From the NCBI GenBank assembly GCA_009720755.1, contig WNKV01000008.1:186001-250000 (forward strand): DNA of 64,000 nt, given 5' to 3'. The position numbers were made by a program, and so were the translations under genes. Origin of the DNA: Rhodoplanes serenus (lineage in GTDB: Bacteria > Pseudomonadota > Alphaproteobacteria > Rhizobiales > Xanthobacteraceae). The first letter of the stretch is position 1. Each line of letters starts with the position of its first letter. The notes beneath the pieces are model-generated. The model was not told the DNA's origin. It made no database searches and was given only the letters and a program-made list of their open reading frames with translations. Below are positions 8,355 to 18,329 of this stretch, one piece after another.

Positions 8355-11183
8355 TCAGGCGAGGCCGTGCGCCGCCTTGCTGCGCTGCTCCTGCGCCTTG
8401 AACGTGTTGAACCGGGGCAGGAACTTGTCCCAGTCGATGAGGTGCGCGTCGAGCTCCGGGCCGTCGATGCAGGCGTGCTTGCGCACCATCTTGCCATCGA
8501 CCGTGATCGGCACCATGCAGGCGCCGCACATGCCGGTGGCATCGACCATGATCGAGTTGAGGCTCGCCACCGTCTTGACGCCGTACGGCTTGGTGAGATC
8601 GGACACCACCCGCATCATGATCGGCGGGCCGATGGTGATCACCTCGGCGATCTTGCGGCCCTTCGAGGTCTTGTCGTTCTTCAGCATCTCTTCGAGGGGC
8701 GTCGTGACGAAGCCCTTGATCCCGAAGGTGCCGTCGTTGGTGGCATAGATCACGTCGAGCTGGTCGCCATACTTCGCCTGGAGCTTGCCGACACGCTCGT
8801 CCTCGCCGGTCCAGAACAGGAACTCCTTGGAGCGGAAGCCGGCGATCAGGGTGACGTGGTTGCCCATCTCGAGATGCGCGCGGGCGATCGGGTAGACGGG
8901 CGGCAGGCCGACGCCGCCGGCGGTGAACACCACGGTCTGATCGGGGCCGTAGTGATGCAGCTCGCTGGCGCGGCCGAGCGGCCCGGCGATGCCGGCGAAG
9001 GCGTCGCCGATCGTCATTCGGTTCATCAGCAAAGTCGAGGTGCCCATGCCCTGGATGACCAGGTCGATGGTGCCCTCCTCGGCGTCCCAGTCGGCGAGCG
9101 TCAGCGGGATCAGCTCGCCGTCGTCCCAGCCCAGCACGCGGACGAACTGCCCGGCCTTGGCGGAGCGCGCCACCATCGGGGCCCGCACCTTGAACTCGAC
9201 GATGCCGCCGGCCAGCGGGATCTTCTCGACGATGGTCTGCTTCACCTGGCCGAGCTCGGTGTAGCGCGCCGCCTTGGCGACGCGCTCCTTGATCTCCTCG
9301 GCGGTGAACGGGATGTCGCCGACGATCTCGCGCGCCGCCGCCTGGCCGTCGCCGGCCGCCCGGATGGCGGTGGAGCCGCCGCGGGCCGCGTCGCCGCCCG
9401 AGTAGACGTCCGCGATGGATGTCTTCTGCGATCCGTCACCGACCTCGATGGTGCCCCACTTGGAGGTCTTCAGGCCGGGCTCGGCCTCCTTCATGATCGG
9501 ATTGGCGGTGTTGCCGAGCGCCATGATGACGAGGTCGACCGGCACCCGCTCGGTCTCGCCGGTCGCCACCGGGGCGCGACGGCCCGACTTGTCGGGCGGG
9601 CCGAGCGCGTTGACGGCGAGCACGGCGTGGCTGACGAAGTGGGTCTTCTCGTCGCCGATGAACTCGATCGGAGCGCGCAGCACCTTGAGGTTGATGCCCT
9701 CCTCAAGGGCGTGATGCAGCTCCTCGACGCGGGCCGGCATCTCGCTCTTGGTGCGGCGATAGACGATGGTCACATTGGCGCCGAGCCGGCGCGCCGTGCG
9801 GGCCGCATCCATGGCGGTATTGCCACCACCGATGACGAACACCTCCTTGCCCTTGGTCTCCGGCAACGGCGTCTCGTACTTGTCGTCGAGCGCCCGCATC
9901 AGGTTGACGCGGGTGAGGAACTCGTTGGCCGACATGACGCCGAGGAAATGCTCGCCCGGCACGTTCATGAAGGTCGGCAGGCCGGCGCCGGTGCCGACGA
10001 AGATCTTCCAGAAGCCGTTGGCCTTGAGGTCCTCCAGGGTCGCCGTCTTGCCGACCACGAAGTTCCTTACGAAGCGGCCGCCCAAGAGGGTGATCTTCTC
10101 GACCACGTCGTCGATCAGCGTATTGGGCAACCGGAACTCCGGAATGCCGTAGCGCAGCACGCCGCCGAGATCGTGGAACGCCTCGAACACCGTCACCGGG
10201 AAGCCCTCGGCGGCGAGCAGATAGGCGTTGATCAGTCCCGACGGGCCGGAGCCGACCACGGCGATCGGCGGCTTCTCGGCGCGCGCCCACGGGCTGACGA
10301 CGCCGGCGAAACGCTCGGCCGGCTTGAGGCCGACCAGCTTCTCGCGTTCGGGCAGGTACCATTCGAGCTGGCCGATCTCGATCGGCCGGCGCGTATGGGT
10401 GCACACGCCCTGGCACTGGAGCTCCTGGGGGCAGACGCGGCCGGTCACGTTCGGCAGCGGGTTGCAGCTCTCGATCAGCTCGAGCGCCTGGCGGAACTTG
10501 CCGTGGCCGAGCAGGTCCAGCATCTCGGGGATGTGGATCTTCACCGGGCAGCCGCCCTTCGGCTCCTTCTTGCCGTGGATCAGCACGCCCAGCTCGCACG
10601 GCTTGTCCTGGCACTGCTTGTCGCGCAGCACCTCCAGCCATACGAACATCTCGACCTCCCGCTGGGTGTAGCCGAGCGCCATGTAGCCGAGATAGCCAGT
10701 GTTCACGAGCTCGAAGTCGTGGGTGCGCTCCTCCGGCGGGCGGATGTAGGGCGGGATGAACACCTCGGCCGGCCAACCGTCCGACAGGCCCTTGAACATC
10801 GGGTACTTGTCCGACAGGTGATCGTCGATCGCCTTGATGAACTTGCGCTTGAACCGCAGCGGCATCGCCCAGATGAACCGCAGCAGCACGGTGCTCATCT
10901 CGTCGTCGCGCAGCAGCAGGCCCCACAGCGTGCGCGTGAAGGCGGCGCCCAGCTCCTCCTGCTGGAACTCCCAGGCGATCGCCTGGACACCGTCCGCCAC
11001 GAACATGCTGCGCAGCGACTTGGGATCGCCCAAGAGGCGGCGCTTGAGGAGATCGAGCTGCTTCTGGAACAGCTCGACCGCCTCCGACTGCTCCAGCTCT
11101 TCGAGCTGGCTGCGAGTCTGCTCCAGCGTGCGCGACGTCTGGGCGTAGCGCTGGAGCTGCTCCTGGGGATTCACCGTCGTCAT
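8355..11183 (-). CDS. Fused NfnAB-like flavoprotein: GltD-type FAD/NAD(P) oxidoreductase plus ferredoxin-NADP reductase-type module
   Basis: A 942-residue multidomain protein. Residues 1-~60 are a predicted coiled coil. About 175-290 hold the Cys-rich Fer4_20-type region of glutamate synthase small subunits ('GRVCPQELQCQGVCTH'). About 300-620 is the GltD-like two-dinucleotide fold ('AVVGSGPSGLINAYLLA', 'VFVIGGGNTAMDAARTARRL'). The last ~290 residues resemble NfnA/SudB-type ferredoxin-NADP reductases and end with a [2Fe-2S] motif ('MCGACMVPITVDGK'). NfnB and NfnA are thus joined in one chain. The expected role is electron transfer between reduced ferredoxin and NAD(P)H, possibly bifurcating. 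The start ATG overlaps the upstream stop by 4 bases (ATGA), so translation is coupled to the PFOR gene. Confidence 0.85.
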   Translation of the reverse strand: MTTVNPQEQLQRYAQTSRTLEQTRSQLEELEQSEAVELFQKQLDLLKRRLLGDPKSLRSMFVADGVQAIAWEFQQEELGAAFTRTLWGLLLRDDEMSTVLLRFIWAMPLRFKRKFIKAIDDHLSDKYPMFKGLSDGWPAEVFIPPYIRPPEERTHDFELVNTGYLGYMALGYTQREVEMFVWLEVLRDKQCQDKPCELGVLIHGKKEPKGGCPVKIHIPEMLDLLGHGKFRQALELIESCNPLPNVTGRVCPQELQCQGVCTHTRRPIEIGQLEWYLPEREKLVGLKPAERFAGVVSPWARAEKPPIAVVGSGPSGLINAYLLAAEGFPVTVFEAFHDLGGVLRYGIPEFRLPNTLIDDVVEKITLLGGRFVRNFVVGKTATLEDLKANGFWKIFVGTGAGLPTFMNVPGEHFLGVMSANEFLTRVNLMRALDDKYETPLPETKGKEVFVIGGGNTAMDAARTARRLGANVTIVYRRTKSEMPARVEELHHALEEGINLKVLRAPIEFIGDEKTHFVSHAVLAVNALGPPDKSGRRAPVATGETERVPVDLVIMALGNTANPIMKEAEPGLKTSKWGTIEVGDGSQKTSIADVYSGGDAARGGSTAIRAAGDGQAAAREIVGDIPFTAEEIKERVAKAARYTELGQVKQTIVEKIPLAGGIVEFKVRAPMVARSAKAGQFVRVLGWDDGELIPLTLADWDAEEGTIDLVIQGMGTSTLLMNRMTIGDAFAGIAGPLGRASELHHYGPDQTVVFTAGGVGLPPVYPIARAHLEMGNHVTLIAGFRSKEFLFWTGEDERVGKLQAKYGDQLDVIYATNDGTFGIKGFVTTPLEEMLKNDKTSKGRKIAEVITIGPPIMMRVVSDLTKPYGVKTVASLNSIMVDATGMCGACMVPITVDGKMVRKHACIDGPELDAHLIDWDKFLPRFNTFKAQEQRSKAAHGLA

Positions 11184-14100
11184 CGAATGATCTCCGCGTC
11201 GCAGTTGGCGGCCGCGCGTGCCACCCGGGCCTTCAGCTCGGGCGTCACCTGGAGGGTGTCGAGAACGCCCGGGATGGTGTGGGCGACCTCCTTGGGGGCG
11301 CCGTCCACGACGATCTTGGTCTTCTCGAACAGCTCCGGCACCTGCTGGTAGCAGGTCTTGCAATTGGTGCAGGACGCCACGTCCTCGTCGTGGATGTAGG
11401 GCACCGCGGCGCCGTTGGCCTTGGCGGCCGCGGCAGCCGGGGCGGCCGCCGCCCCCGGCACGGCGCCGAAGGGCGCCAGGGCGTCGGCAAGACCGGCCGC
11501 CTGCGCCGGGGCGCTCGACGCGGCGGCGAGCTCGCTCATCGCGCGCGCGATGGTGTCGAGCGTCGACTCCTGCGTCTTCACCGCCTCGTCGTACCGCTGC
11601 TTCAGCGCATCGAGCTCGACCTTGTGATCGGCATCGAGCTTCTCGATTTGCCGCCCCGCGAGGTATTGCAGCGTCCGCCAGTAGCGGCGCCGCTCCTCGA
11701 CCAGATGCACGATGGTGTCGGACACTTCGAGCCGCACCAGTCGCTTGTCGTGGTCGGTCGCCCACACGAAGGTCCGCTTGCCGGCACGCTGCTCGGCGGT
11801 GAGCGCCACGTACTCGTCCACCGGGATCGCCTCGACGTCGGCGGCGAGCTTGCGGAAGTGCTTCTTGAAGCGGGTCTCCTCCTGGGCGAAGTAGGCCGGC
11901 GTCAGCGGCACGTCCATCAGCTTGGTGGCACCGTCCTCGACATACTCGATGGTGGTCGTCGTCCAATCCTTGTCGAGGTCCGGGTTGCCGTCGAGCGAGA
12001 ACCACCCCTTGCGGGTCGGGTTGGCGCCCGGATCATGGACGAACACCGGGTTCATGCGGCTTTCCACCGCCAGGCGCGCCCGTCGGCTGGCGGCCGCGTC
12101 GGCGATGCCGTGCTCGGCCTGGCACGGCGTGTAGACGTCGAGCACCGCCGGCGACGCCGTATGGTTCAGGTAGCGGGTGACGTTCTGGAGGAAGTGCTGC
12201 TGGAGCGCCGTCGAGGTCTGCACCACGAAGACGTTGGGATGGAACGCGGCGATCAGGCCGAGCTCCTTGCGGTCCTCCTGCTTGCCCTGATGGGCCGAGC
12301 CGAAGCGGGCGAGATCGGAGTCCTGTCCGGTGAGGCTCGCGGTCGATGCCTGGCCGCCGGTGTTGGAATAGACACCAGTGTTGAGCACCACCACCTTCAC
12401 GGGCGTGTTGGTGGCCAAGAGCCGCGACAGCGCGCCGAAGCCGATGTCGTAAGTGGCGCCGTCACCGCCCATGCTGATCACGGTCGGCAGCAGCGACAGC
12501 TCCTCGGGCGTGAACTGCGGCCACGCGAAGGTGCGGAACAGCTTGTCGTGCACCGCCGGATCGTAGGCGTCGTCCAGCTCCAGCCGGGCGATGCGCAACG
12601 CCTTGACGTCGTCGACCGCCGACGCCGTCAGCCCCTCGAACATGCCCTTGGCGACCGCCGGGGTGTCCTGGAACAGGCTGTTGACCCACGGATCGTTGTA
12701 GGGATTGAACGGGAAGGTCGAGGCGTAGACGCTCGAGCAGCCGGTGGCGTTGGCGATCACCGCCGAGGCCGGTCCGTTGCCGGTAGGGCCGCTCTCCAGC
12801 AGATAGAGACGCTTTTCGAGGACGGTCAGCACGCCGGCGATGCGCTCGCGCCGCGTGGCGTCGTCCTGCACGGCGGGCAGCTTCGCCTGGAGATCGGCGA
12901 TCAGCGTCTCCAGCTCGCGCAGATGCTCCTTGCGACGCTTGGCCTGGATGGCGTTGTTGGTCGAGGTCACCAGGCGGATCGCCGTCACCTCGCCGCAGCC
13001 GCGGCAGGCGCCGTGGCCGCCCGTGGTGGCATAGTAGTTGTTGCGGTCGAGCATCAGCCGCTTGGTGTCGCCGTCCGCCGTCAAGGCCGCCTCGGTGAAG
13101 CGGGCCGGCGTGTTCGCCGTCTTGCTGAGGAACTCGAAGCGCGCCTGAAGGGTCTCGAGCAGCGCCGCATCCTGCTCGCGCGCCTTGAGGGCGCCCGGGC
13201 CGCACACGTCGATGCATTCGAGGCAGCCGGAGCATTTCCACGGATCGATGGCGACCGAGTAGAGGCCGCCGGTGCCGGGCCGCTCCTTCTCCATGGCGTC
13301 GAAGAACGGCCGCGTGCGGGCGACCGGGAAGCTCGCCAGCACCTCGGCGAGCTTGCCGAGATTGCGTTCGAGCGTCGGATTGTCGAGGCCGAGCCCGGCG
13401 ACGGCGGCGACGACGACGTCGGCGAGCGGCTTCGTCTCCTTGCCGGACCGATACGCCTCCCGCACCGCCTCCGAGAGCGCGTACACCTGGCCGCGCACCG
13501 CCTCGCGCTGCGCCTCGATCAGATCGAGATGCTTGATGCCGGTGAGCAGCAGATCGTGAATGTCGTGCACCGTGTTGGGGATCGCCGCATCCGGGCAGAC
13601 CAGGGTGCATTCCATGCAGCCGGTGCACAGATCCGGAACGAACTCCGGCACGTCGCGGCGGAACAGGCCCTTGTCCTTCCAGGCCGCACTGCCGGCCGGC
13701 ATGAACAGCCCGGTGCCGGGCAGCACCGGCGCCTCGGCGATGGTGCCGTCGCGGAACGGCGCCGCCATCATCTCCTCGTAGTACTCGCGATCGAAGACGC
13801 CTTCGCTCGGAGCATTGCCGGCGACACGACACATCTCGGCCGAGATGGCGACGCTGCGCAGCGCCTTGACGCCCGCCTCGGTCTCCGCCTCGACGAATTC
13901 GGGCTGGGTGTAGTCGAGCGCCTGGGTGGCCTCCAGGCCCTCACGGATCACCGCCATGTTGCCTTCGACGACGGCGGCCCCCTTGGCACCGAACTTCTTG
14001 GCGATCTGCTGCCGGATCTTGGTGACCATGGCGTCGCGCGAGGCATCGGCGACGATCCGGTCGACATGGCCGCAGACGGCGCCGATGAAGGCGATGCCCA

Positions 14101-16159
14101 TCATCCGGGTCTCCAGCTCGGGCGTCGGCGCGTGGCGCTTGGCCACCGCGAAGCCGTCGACCACGAACACCTTGATCTTCTTGTCGCGGATGGTCTTGCG
14201 GGCGCGCTTCGGCAGCTCCTTCCACACCTCGAGCGGCGACAGGTTCGATTGCAGCACGAAGGTGCCGCCCTCGACCAGGCCACGCAGCGGATTGGTGTGG
14301 CTGAACACCTTGTGGTCCGGCGAGACGACGATCTCGACGTCCTCCAGCTCGGCATTGGTGATCTTCACCAGCTCGGGGCTGAGTGTGATGTAGTAGTTGG
14401 TCGGCGCCCCGCTCTTCTCGGAGCCGTACTTGGGCGACGCCTTGGAGTGCATGTCGAGCACGCCGGCGAGAATGTCGGTGAGCAGCTTGCCGGTCGCGAT
14501 GGTGCCGTAGCCGCCGACCGAGTGGAAGCGCACCCGGAAGGCCGAGGGCGGCAGCAGGGTCGGGTTCGGCTCCGTCTCGAGCGCCATCAGCTCGGTCTCG
14601 GGATAGGCGGCGCGCAGCCGCTCCTGGAGCGCGGCGAGCCGCGGCGACGGGTCCTTGGCGAAGAACTGCGAGCCGAGATAGACGAACGGCGCGTTATTGG
14701 TCTCCATGTTTTTGAACGCGGCGATCAGATGGCGCGGCTGGAGATCGTGGGCGCCGAGCCCGAAGATCGCGGTGGTCATCTTGGGCAGGCGGTCGATGGC
14801 GGCGATGCCGGGATGCCGCGGACCGGCCGCGTTCTCGACGGCCTTGAACAGCGCCTGGGTGACGAGGCTGGTCAGCGCGGTGACGTCCGACCGCTCGAGC
14901 ACCGTCACGGCGGTCTTGCCCTTCAGCGCCTCGACCAACTCGGCCTCCGGGAACGGCTGGAGCAGCTTCACCGAGACGACGCCGACCTTCTTGCCCTGGC
15001 GGCGCAGATGCTCCACCACGGCTTCGACGTCGTCGGTGACCGAGCCGAGGCCGACCATCACATGCTCGGCGTCGTCGCACATGTAGGTCTTCACCGGCTT
15101 GTACTCGCGGCCGGTCAGCGCCGAGTACTCGGCCATCGCCTCGCGGACGAAGCGCGGCACGTCGCGAACGAAATGGGTGCGGTGATCGACCGAACCGGCC
15201 TGGAAGTCGGGCTGGTTCTGCACGCCGCCGGTGAGGCCGGGATTGTGCACGTCGACGAGCGCCGGCACGAGCTGACGGGTGCCCTTCTCGAAGGCGTTGA
15301 GCCACTGGCGGCGGAAGCGCGCGCGCAGCTCGTCGGGCACATGGGCGGCCGCAGTCTCGACGAGAGCGCCGGCATTGTCGGTCTCCACCGCATCGGCGTT
15401 GGCGTCGAGCCAATCACGCAGGGCGGTGAGCTGAGCGGGCGCGAAGTCGATCTCGTGGCGGGCGAGCCACTGGCGGATCTGCTGGACGCGGCCCTTGGCG
15501 CCGAACAGAATCTCCTGCGCCACCGTCGGGCACTTGATGCGCCCCGCCGGATCGCCGAGAAACTCGCGCAGCAGCTCGGGCTCCGGCATCAGCGCCTCGC
15601 TCATCATGTGCGAGGTGGCAAACCCGTCCATCGCGTTGGCGACCGGAATCAGCGAGGTGGCACTGACCTTGTAGGAGATCGCGGCGAGATCGGCCGCTTC
15701 CTGCGGATTGGAGCCGAACAGGATGGTGTAGCCGGACGGCAGCAGAGCATAGACGTCGTCGTGGCCGGCCATCACGTTGAGCGAGTGCTTCGACACCACG
15801 CGGGCGGCGACCTGGAGCACGAAGCCGCCGACCTTCTTGCCGACGGTCACGTAATGGGACTCCAGCCCATACAGGATGCCCTGGCTGGACGATGCGTTGG
15901 AGACGAACTTGCCGCCGGTGAGGGCCGCGCCGAGCGCGCCTGACTGAGCCGAATGCTCTCCCTCCGGCTCGAAGAAGAACGGATGCTTGCCCCAGACGTT
16001 GCAGCCGCCGGCCGAGCGGAACGCCTCGTAGATCTCGGAAATTTCGGTCGACGGAGTGATCGGGTAGCCGATGACGCCTCCGCAGACGTGGCCCATCACC
16101 TGAGCGACGGCACCGTTGCCGTTGATGACTGTCGAAATGCCGGGAAACTTCGCGTTCAT
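11180..16159 (-). CDS. Pyruvate:ferredoxin (flavodoxin) oxidoreductase, extended one-chain form
   Basis: A 1659-residue NifJ-type enzyme, roughly 450 residues longer than usual. Domain I starts with 'GYPITPSTEISEIYEAF' near residue 30. The gamma-type domain lies around 500-700. Two 4Fe-4S motifs follow at about 843 ('CTGCMECTLVCP') and 975 ('CSGCLECIDVCGPG'). The TPP domain has 'CRGCGE' near 1050, 'GGDGATYDIGFGAL' near 1233 and 'NTGVYSNTGGQ' near 1262. A C-terminal extension has a coiled-coil stretch, an Ala/Pro linker and a ferredoxin-like tail with 'CTNCKTC' near 1598. The reaction is pyruvate plus CoA to acetyl-CoA, CO2 and reduced ferredoxin, reversible; 2-oxoacid specificity is not proven. 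ATG 16159 fits the family start. It is cotranscribed with the NfnAB-like gene. Confidence 0.9.
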   Translation of the reverse strand: MNAKFPGISTVINGNGAVAQVMGHVCGGVIGYPITPSTEISEIYEAFRSAGGCNVWGKHPFFFEPEGEHSAQSGALGAALTGGKFVSNASSSQGILYGLESHYVTVGKKVGGFVLQVAARVVSKHSLNVMAGHDDVYALLPSGYTILFGSNPQEAADLAAISYKVSATSLIPVANAMDGFATSHMMSEALMPEPELLREFLGDPAGRIKCPTVAQEILFGAKGRVQQIRQWLARHEIDFAPAQLTALRDWLDANADAVETDNAGALVETAAAHVPDELRARFRRQWLNAFEKGTRQLVPALVDVHNPGLTGGVQNQPDFQAGSVDHRTHFVRDVPRFVREAMAEYSALTGREYKPVKTYMCDDAEHVMVGLGSVTDDVEAVVEHLRRQGKKVGVVSVKLLQPFPEAELVEALKGKTAVTVLERSDVTALTSLVTQALFKAVENAAGPRHPGIAAIDRLPKMTTAIFGLGAHDLQPRHLIAAFKNMETNNAPFVYLGSQFFAKDPSPRLAALQERLRAAYPETELMALETEPNPTLLPPSAFRVRFHSVGGYGTIATGKLLTDILAGVLDMHSKASPKYGSEKSGAPTNYYITLSPELVKITNAELEDVEIVVSPDHKVFSHTNPLRGLVEGGTFVLQSNLSPLEVWKELPKRARKTIRDKKIKVFVVDGFAVAKRHAPTPELETRMMGIAFIGAVCGHVDRIVADASRDAMVTKIRQQIAKKFGAKGAAVVEGNMAVIREGLEATQALDYTQPEFVEAETEAGVKALRSVAISAEMCRVAGNAPSEGVFDREYYEEMMAAPFRDGTIAEAPVLPGTGLFMPAGSAAWKDKGLFRRDVPEFVPDLCTGCMECTLVCPDAAIPNTVHDIHDLLLTGIKHLDLIEAQREAVRGQVYALSEAVREAYRSGKETKPLADVVVAAVAGLGLDNPTLERNLGKLAEVLASFPVARTRPFFDAMEKERPGTGGLYSVAIDPWKCSGCLECIDVCGPGALKAREQDAALLETLQARFEFLSKTANTPARFTEAALTADGDTKRLMLDRNNYYATTGGHGACRGCGEVTAIRLVTSTNNAIQAKRRKEHLRELETLIADLQAKLPAVQDDATRRERIAGVLTVLEKRLYLLESGPTGNGPASAVIANATGCSSVYASTFPFNPYNDPWVNSLFQDTPAVAKGMFEGLTASAVDDVKALRIARLELDDAYDPAVHDKLFRTFAWPQFTPEELSLLPTVISMGGDGATYDIGFGALSRLLATNTPVKVVVLNTGVYSNTGGQASTASLTGQDSDLARFGSAHQGKQEDRKELGLIAAFHPNVFVVQTSTALQQHFLQNVTRYLNHTASPAVLDVYTPCQAEHGIADAAASRRARLAVESRMNPVFVHDPGANPTRKGWFSLDGNPDLDKDWTTTTIEYVEDGATKLMDVPLTPAYFAQEETRFKKHFRKLAADVEAIPVDEYVALTAEQRAGKRTFVWATDHDKRLVRLEVSDTIVHLVEERRRYWRTLQYLAGRQIEKLDADHKVELDALKQRYDEAVKTQESTLDTIARAMSELAAASSAPAQAAGLADALAPFGAVPGAAAAPAAAAAKANGAAVPYIHDEDVASCTNCKTCYQQVPELFEKTKIVVDGAPKEVAHTIPGVLDTLQVTPELKARVARAAANCDAEIIR

Positions 16160-16966
16160 CTGTTGCGTCCGTCTGGTCGTGAACACATTCGAGCGAAAGC
16201 CCGCGCCCGCGTGGCGGCCGGGGCGGCCGGGCGCGCTCGAACTCTTTGGGAATCAGCGCTCCGCCCCTGTGTCCTTCTTCGCAGCACGCCGCGCACGCGA
16301 CGCGGACACTGTGCCACCTTGACTGGCTTCCTCTTACGCCTCGCCCAGCCCACCTTCTCTGACTATTGTCAAAAGCGGCCGGAGCCGCCCGGTCTGGTCG
16401 ACGCAGTGCTGCGATCGAAACATGAGTTGATCCAACCGTGGCGATGCGCGCGAAACGCGGTGGCGACGTCACGCTGCGCCGCCGCGAAGACGGTCGTTCG
16501 GACGCGCTCGTCGCGACGCGACAAGTCCGCGCTCCGCAGGGGTTTCCTGAAGCTTCTGGGCAGCCGGACCGAGCGCCGCGGCGGTGCTGCATATGCGAAC
16601 GCCACCGCTGCGGCACAGCCGTTTCGGCCCGCGAACTCGGCGGCCGCGCGCGGGTCGCAGACCCGCCATGTGAAATATCAAGTGATCTTCCGCGTGAGCT
16701 GCACAAGCGCCATGCTGGGGCGGAGCATCTGGCCTGCGGCCGATGCACGTCATCAAACTAAAAATGGCGAGAGCAGAGAATTCCTGTCGCGACTCGCGTC
16801 GCGAGCGGGTCGTCGGAGCGCCTCGTTTGGGCCGACGGGCCGGCAGCGCACGCCGGCGGCGGACCGCGCAAGGCGCACCGGCAGCCGACGGGCGGGCCGG
16901 CAGCGCGCCAACGCCCGCCGGCCGAGCGGACGCCGACGCCGCGCCGTGGCCTGGCGACGCCGCCCC
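16160..16966. other. Intergenic, 807 bp, no convincing gene
   Basis: This long gap precedes the oxidoreductase operon (minus strand) and follows the end of the esterase gene. Short open frames here have no recognisable domains and look like shadows. TTGACA on the minus strand at 16372-16367 could be a -35 element, but no matching -10 is visible. The operon promoter and any redox control site are expected here; I did not find a clear FNR box. Confidence 0.5.
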
Positions 16967-18181
16967 TCAGCGCCGCCGCATCAGCCCGGCGGCCGTCAAC
17001 GCCTTGCGGATGGAGCCCTCGACCATGCCGGCGAGCCCGCCGCGGCCGTCCCGGCCGGCACCCGCATCTCCGCCGGACGGGACGGCACCACCCGCGGGGC
17101 CGGCCTCGGGGTCGGCCTCTTGGCGCGGCATGGTGGCGGCCGGTGTTTGGGGCGGACGCACCGCGTCACGGCGCGTGTCGACGAGCCCCCAGAAGCGAGC
17201 GATGTGATAGGAGGACGAGATGCCGACCTCGATCAGATACTCGCCCGGCACGCCGTAGCTCTCCCCGGCGTGGGCATCCGCGGCCGCGATCGGCGTGCCG
17301 TGCGCCATCAGCGGGATCATGTAGGATTCGATCACCTCCTCGCCGCGCCCATCGAGCCAGACGTGACGCGGATAGCCGTCCACCGTCTCGGTCCGATCCG
17401 GCCGGGTCGAGAGGCCATGCACATCGGTCCACTGCTTCAGCAGCTCCTCGGCGTTCTTCGGCCGCACGACACGATCGGCGCCGCCCTGCCAGATCGACAC
17501 CTTCGGCCACGGCCCGCGATGCGGCGAGGCGGCGCGGACGAGATCGCCCCATTCGGCCGGCGTGCGCACCCGCACCTGGAACATGCTCTCCAGCGCCTGC
17601 CGCACGCTGGTGGCGCTGCGATAGGGCAGGCCCGCGATGATGGCGCCGCCGGCGAACACCTCCGGATAGGTGGCGAGCATCACGGCCGCCATGGCGCCGC
17701 CGGCCGACAGGCCGGTGATGAAGATCCGCCTCGGATCGATATCGTGGTCGGCCGCCATCCGGGTGATCATCTGGCGGATCGAGGCGGCCTCGCCACCGCC
17801 CCGGACGATGTCGCTTTCGCGGAACCAGTTGAAGCAGGTCTTCGGATTGTTCTCGCGCCGCTGCTCCGGCAGCAGCAGCAGAAAGCCGTAACGATCGGCG
17901 AGCGTCGACCAGCCGGCGCCGAGATCGTAGCTCGCCGCCGTCTGGGTGCAGCCGTGCAGCACCACCACGAGGCTGCGGCGCGGCTTGCGCGGCACATACT
18001 TGAACATCCGAAGCTGGCCCGGGTTAGCCCCGAACTCAGGCACCTCGACGAGCCGGCTCGGTCCGGGCGGCTGCTCGCGGGCCGCGGGCCCGCCCGGCAT
18101 GATGCGCAAGAAGTTCTCCCACTGCTTACGCTGGCGCGCCAGCGCCGCGATGGTCGATTCCAGTCCAGTCACGCGCGTCAT
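16967..18181 (-). CDS. PHB-depolymerase-family esterase
   Basis: A 404-residue alpha/beta-hydrolase of the PHB depolymerase/LpqC esterase family. The core includes the oxyanion segment 'VVVLHGCTQTAASY', the lipase box 'GLSAGGAM' with the nucleophile serine, and 'SIWQGGADRVV' before the acid residue. The C-terminal ~60 residues are a Pro/Gly-rich tail ending 'GLMRRR'. No signal peptide is visible, so a cytoplasmic role is more likely than an extracellular depolymerase. Short-chain polyhydroxyalkanoate or a simple ester are possible substrates. The ATG at 18181 is chosen by family alignment; GAGAGG abuts it too closely to be a good ribosome site, so the start is uncertain. Confidence 0.85.
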   Translation of the reverse strand: MTRVTGLESTIAALARQRKQWENFLRIMPGGPAAREQPPGPSRLVEVPEFGANPGQLRMFKYVPRKPRRSLVVVLHGCTQTAASYDLGAGWSTLADRYGFLLLLPEQRRENNPKTCFNWFRESDIVRGGGEAASIRQMITRMAADHDIDPRRIFITGLSAGGAMAAVMLATYPEVFAGGAIIAGLPYRSATSVRQALESMFQVRVRTPAEWGDLVRAASPHRGPWPKVSIWQGGADRVVRPKNAEELLKQWTDVHGLSTRPDRTETVDGYPRHVWLDGRGEEVIESYMIPLMAHGTPIAAADAHAGESYGVPGEYLIEVGISSSYHIARFWGLVDTRRDAVRPPQTPAATMPRQEADPEAGPAGGAVPSGGDAGAGRDGRGGLAGMVEGSIRKALTAAGLMRRR

Positions 18182-18329
18182 CCTCTCGGTCGTGCCACGG
18201 CCGCAGCCGTGGCCGCGTCCGGCCGCGGTCGTCGGCGACGCGGGCCGGCATCGTTGTCGGTCTTCAGCCTTGTGTTGCGGGGGGATCACGGCTGTCCTAT
18301 GGCGGCGGGATGACAGGAGAACACGCGCC

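Noticed and set aside
11279-15943. A 1554-codon plus-strand open frame opposite the PFOR gene
   Set aside because: It is a high-GC shadow of the opposite strand. It has His/Arg/Val-rich composition and no domain, while the minus-strand frame carries all PFOR motifs.
16160-16966. FNR/Anr box upstream of the PFOR operon
   Set aside because: I looked for TTGAT-N4-ATCAA because the operon suggests anaerobic control. Only single half-like sites (TTGAC, TTGTC) are present, so I do not call one.
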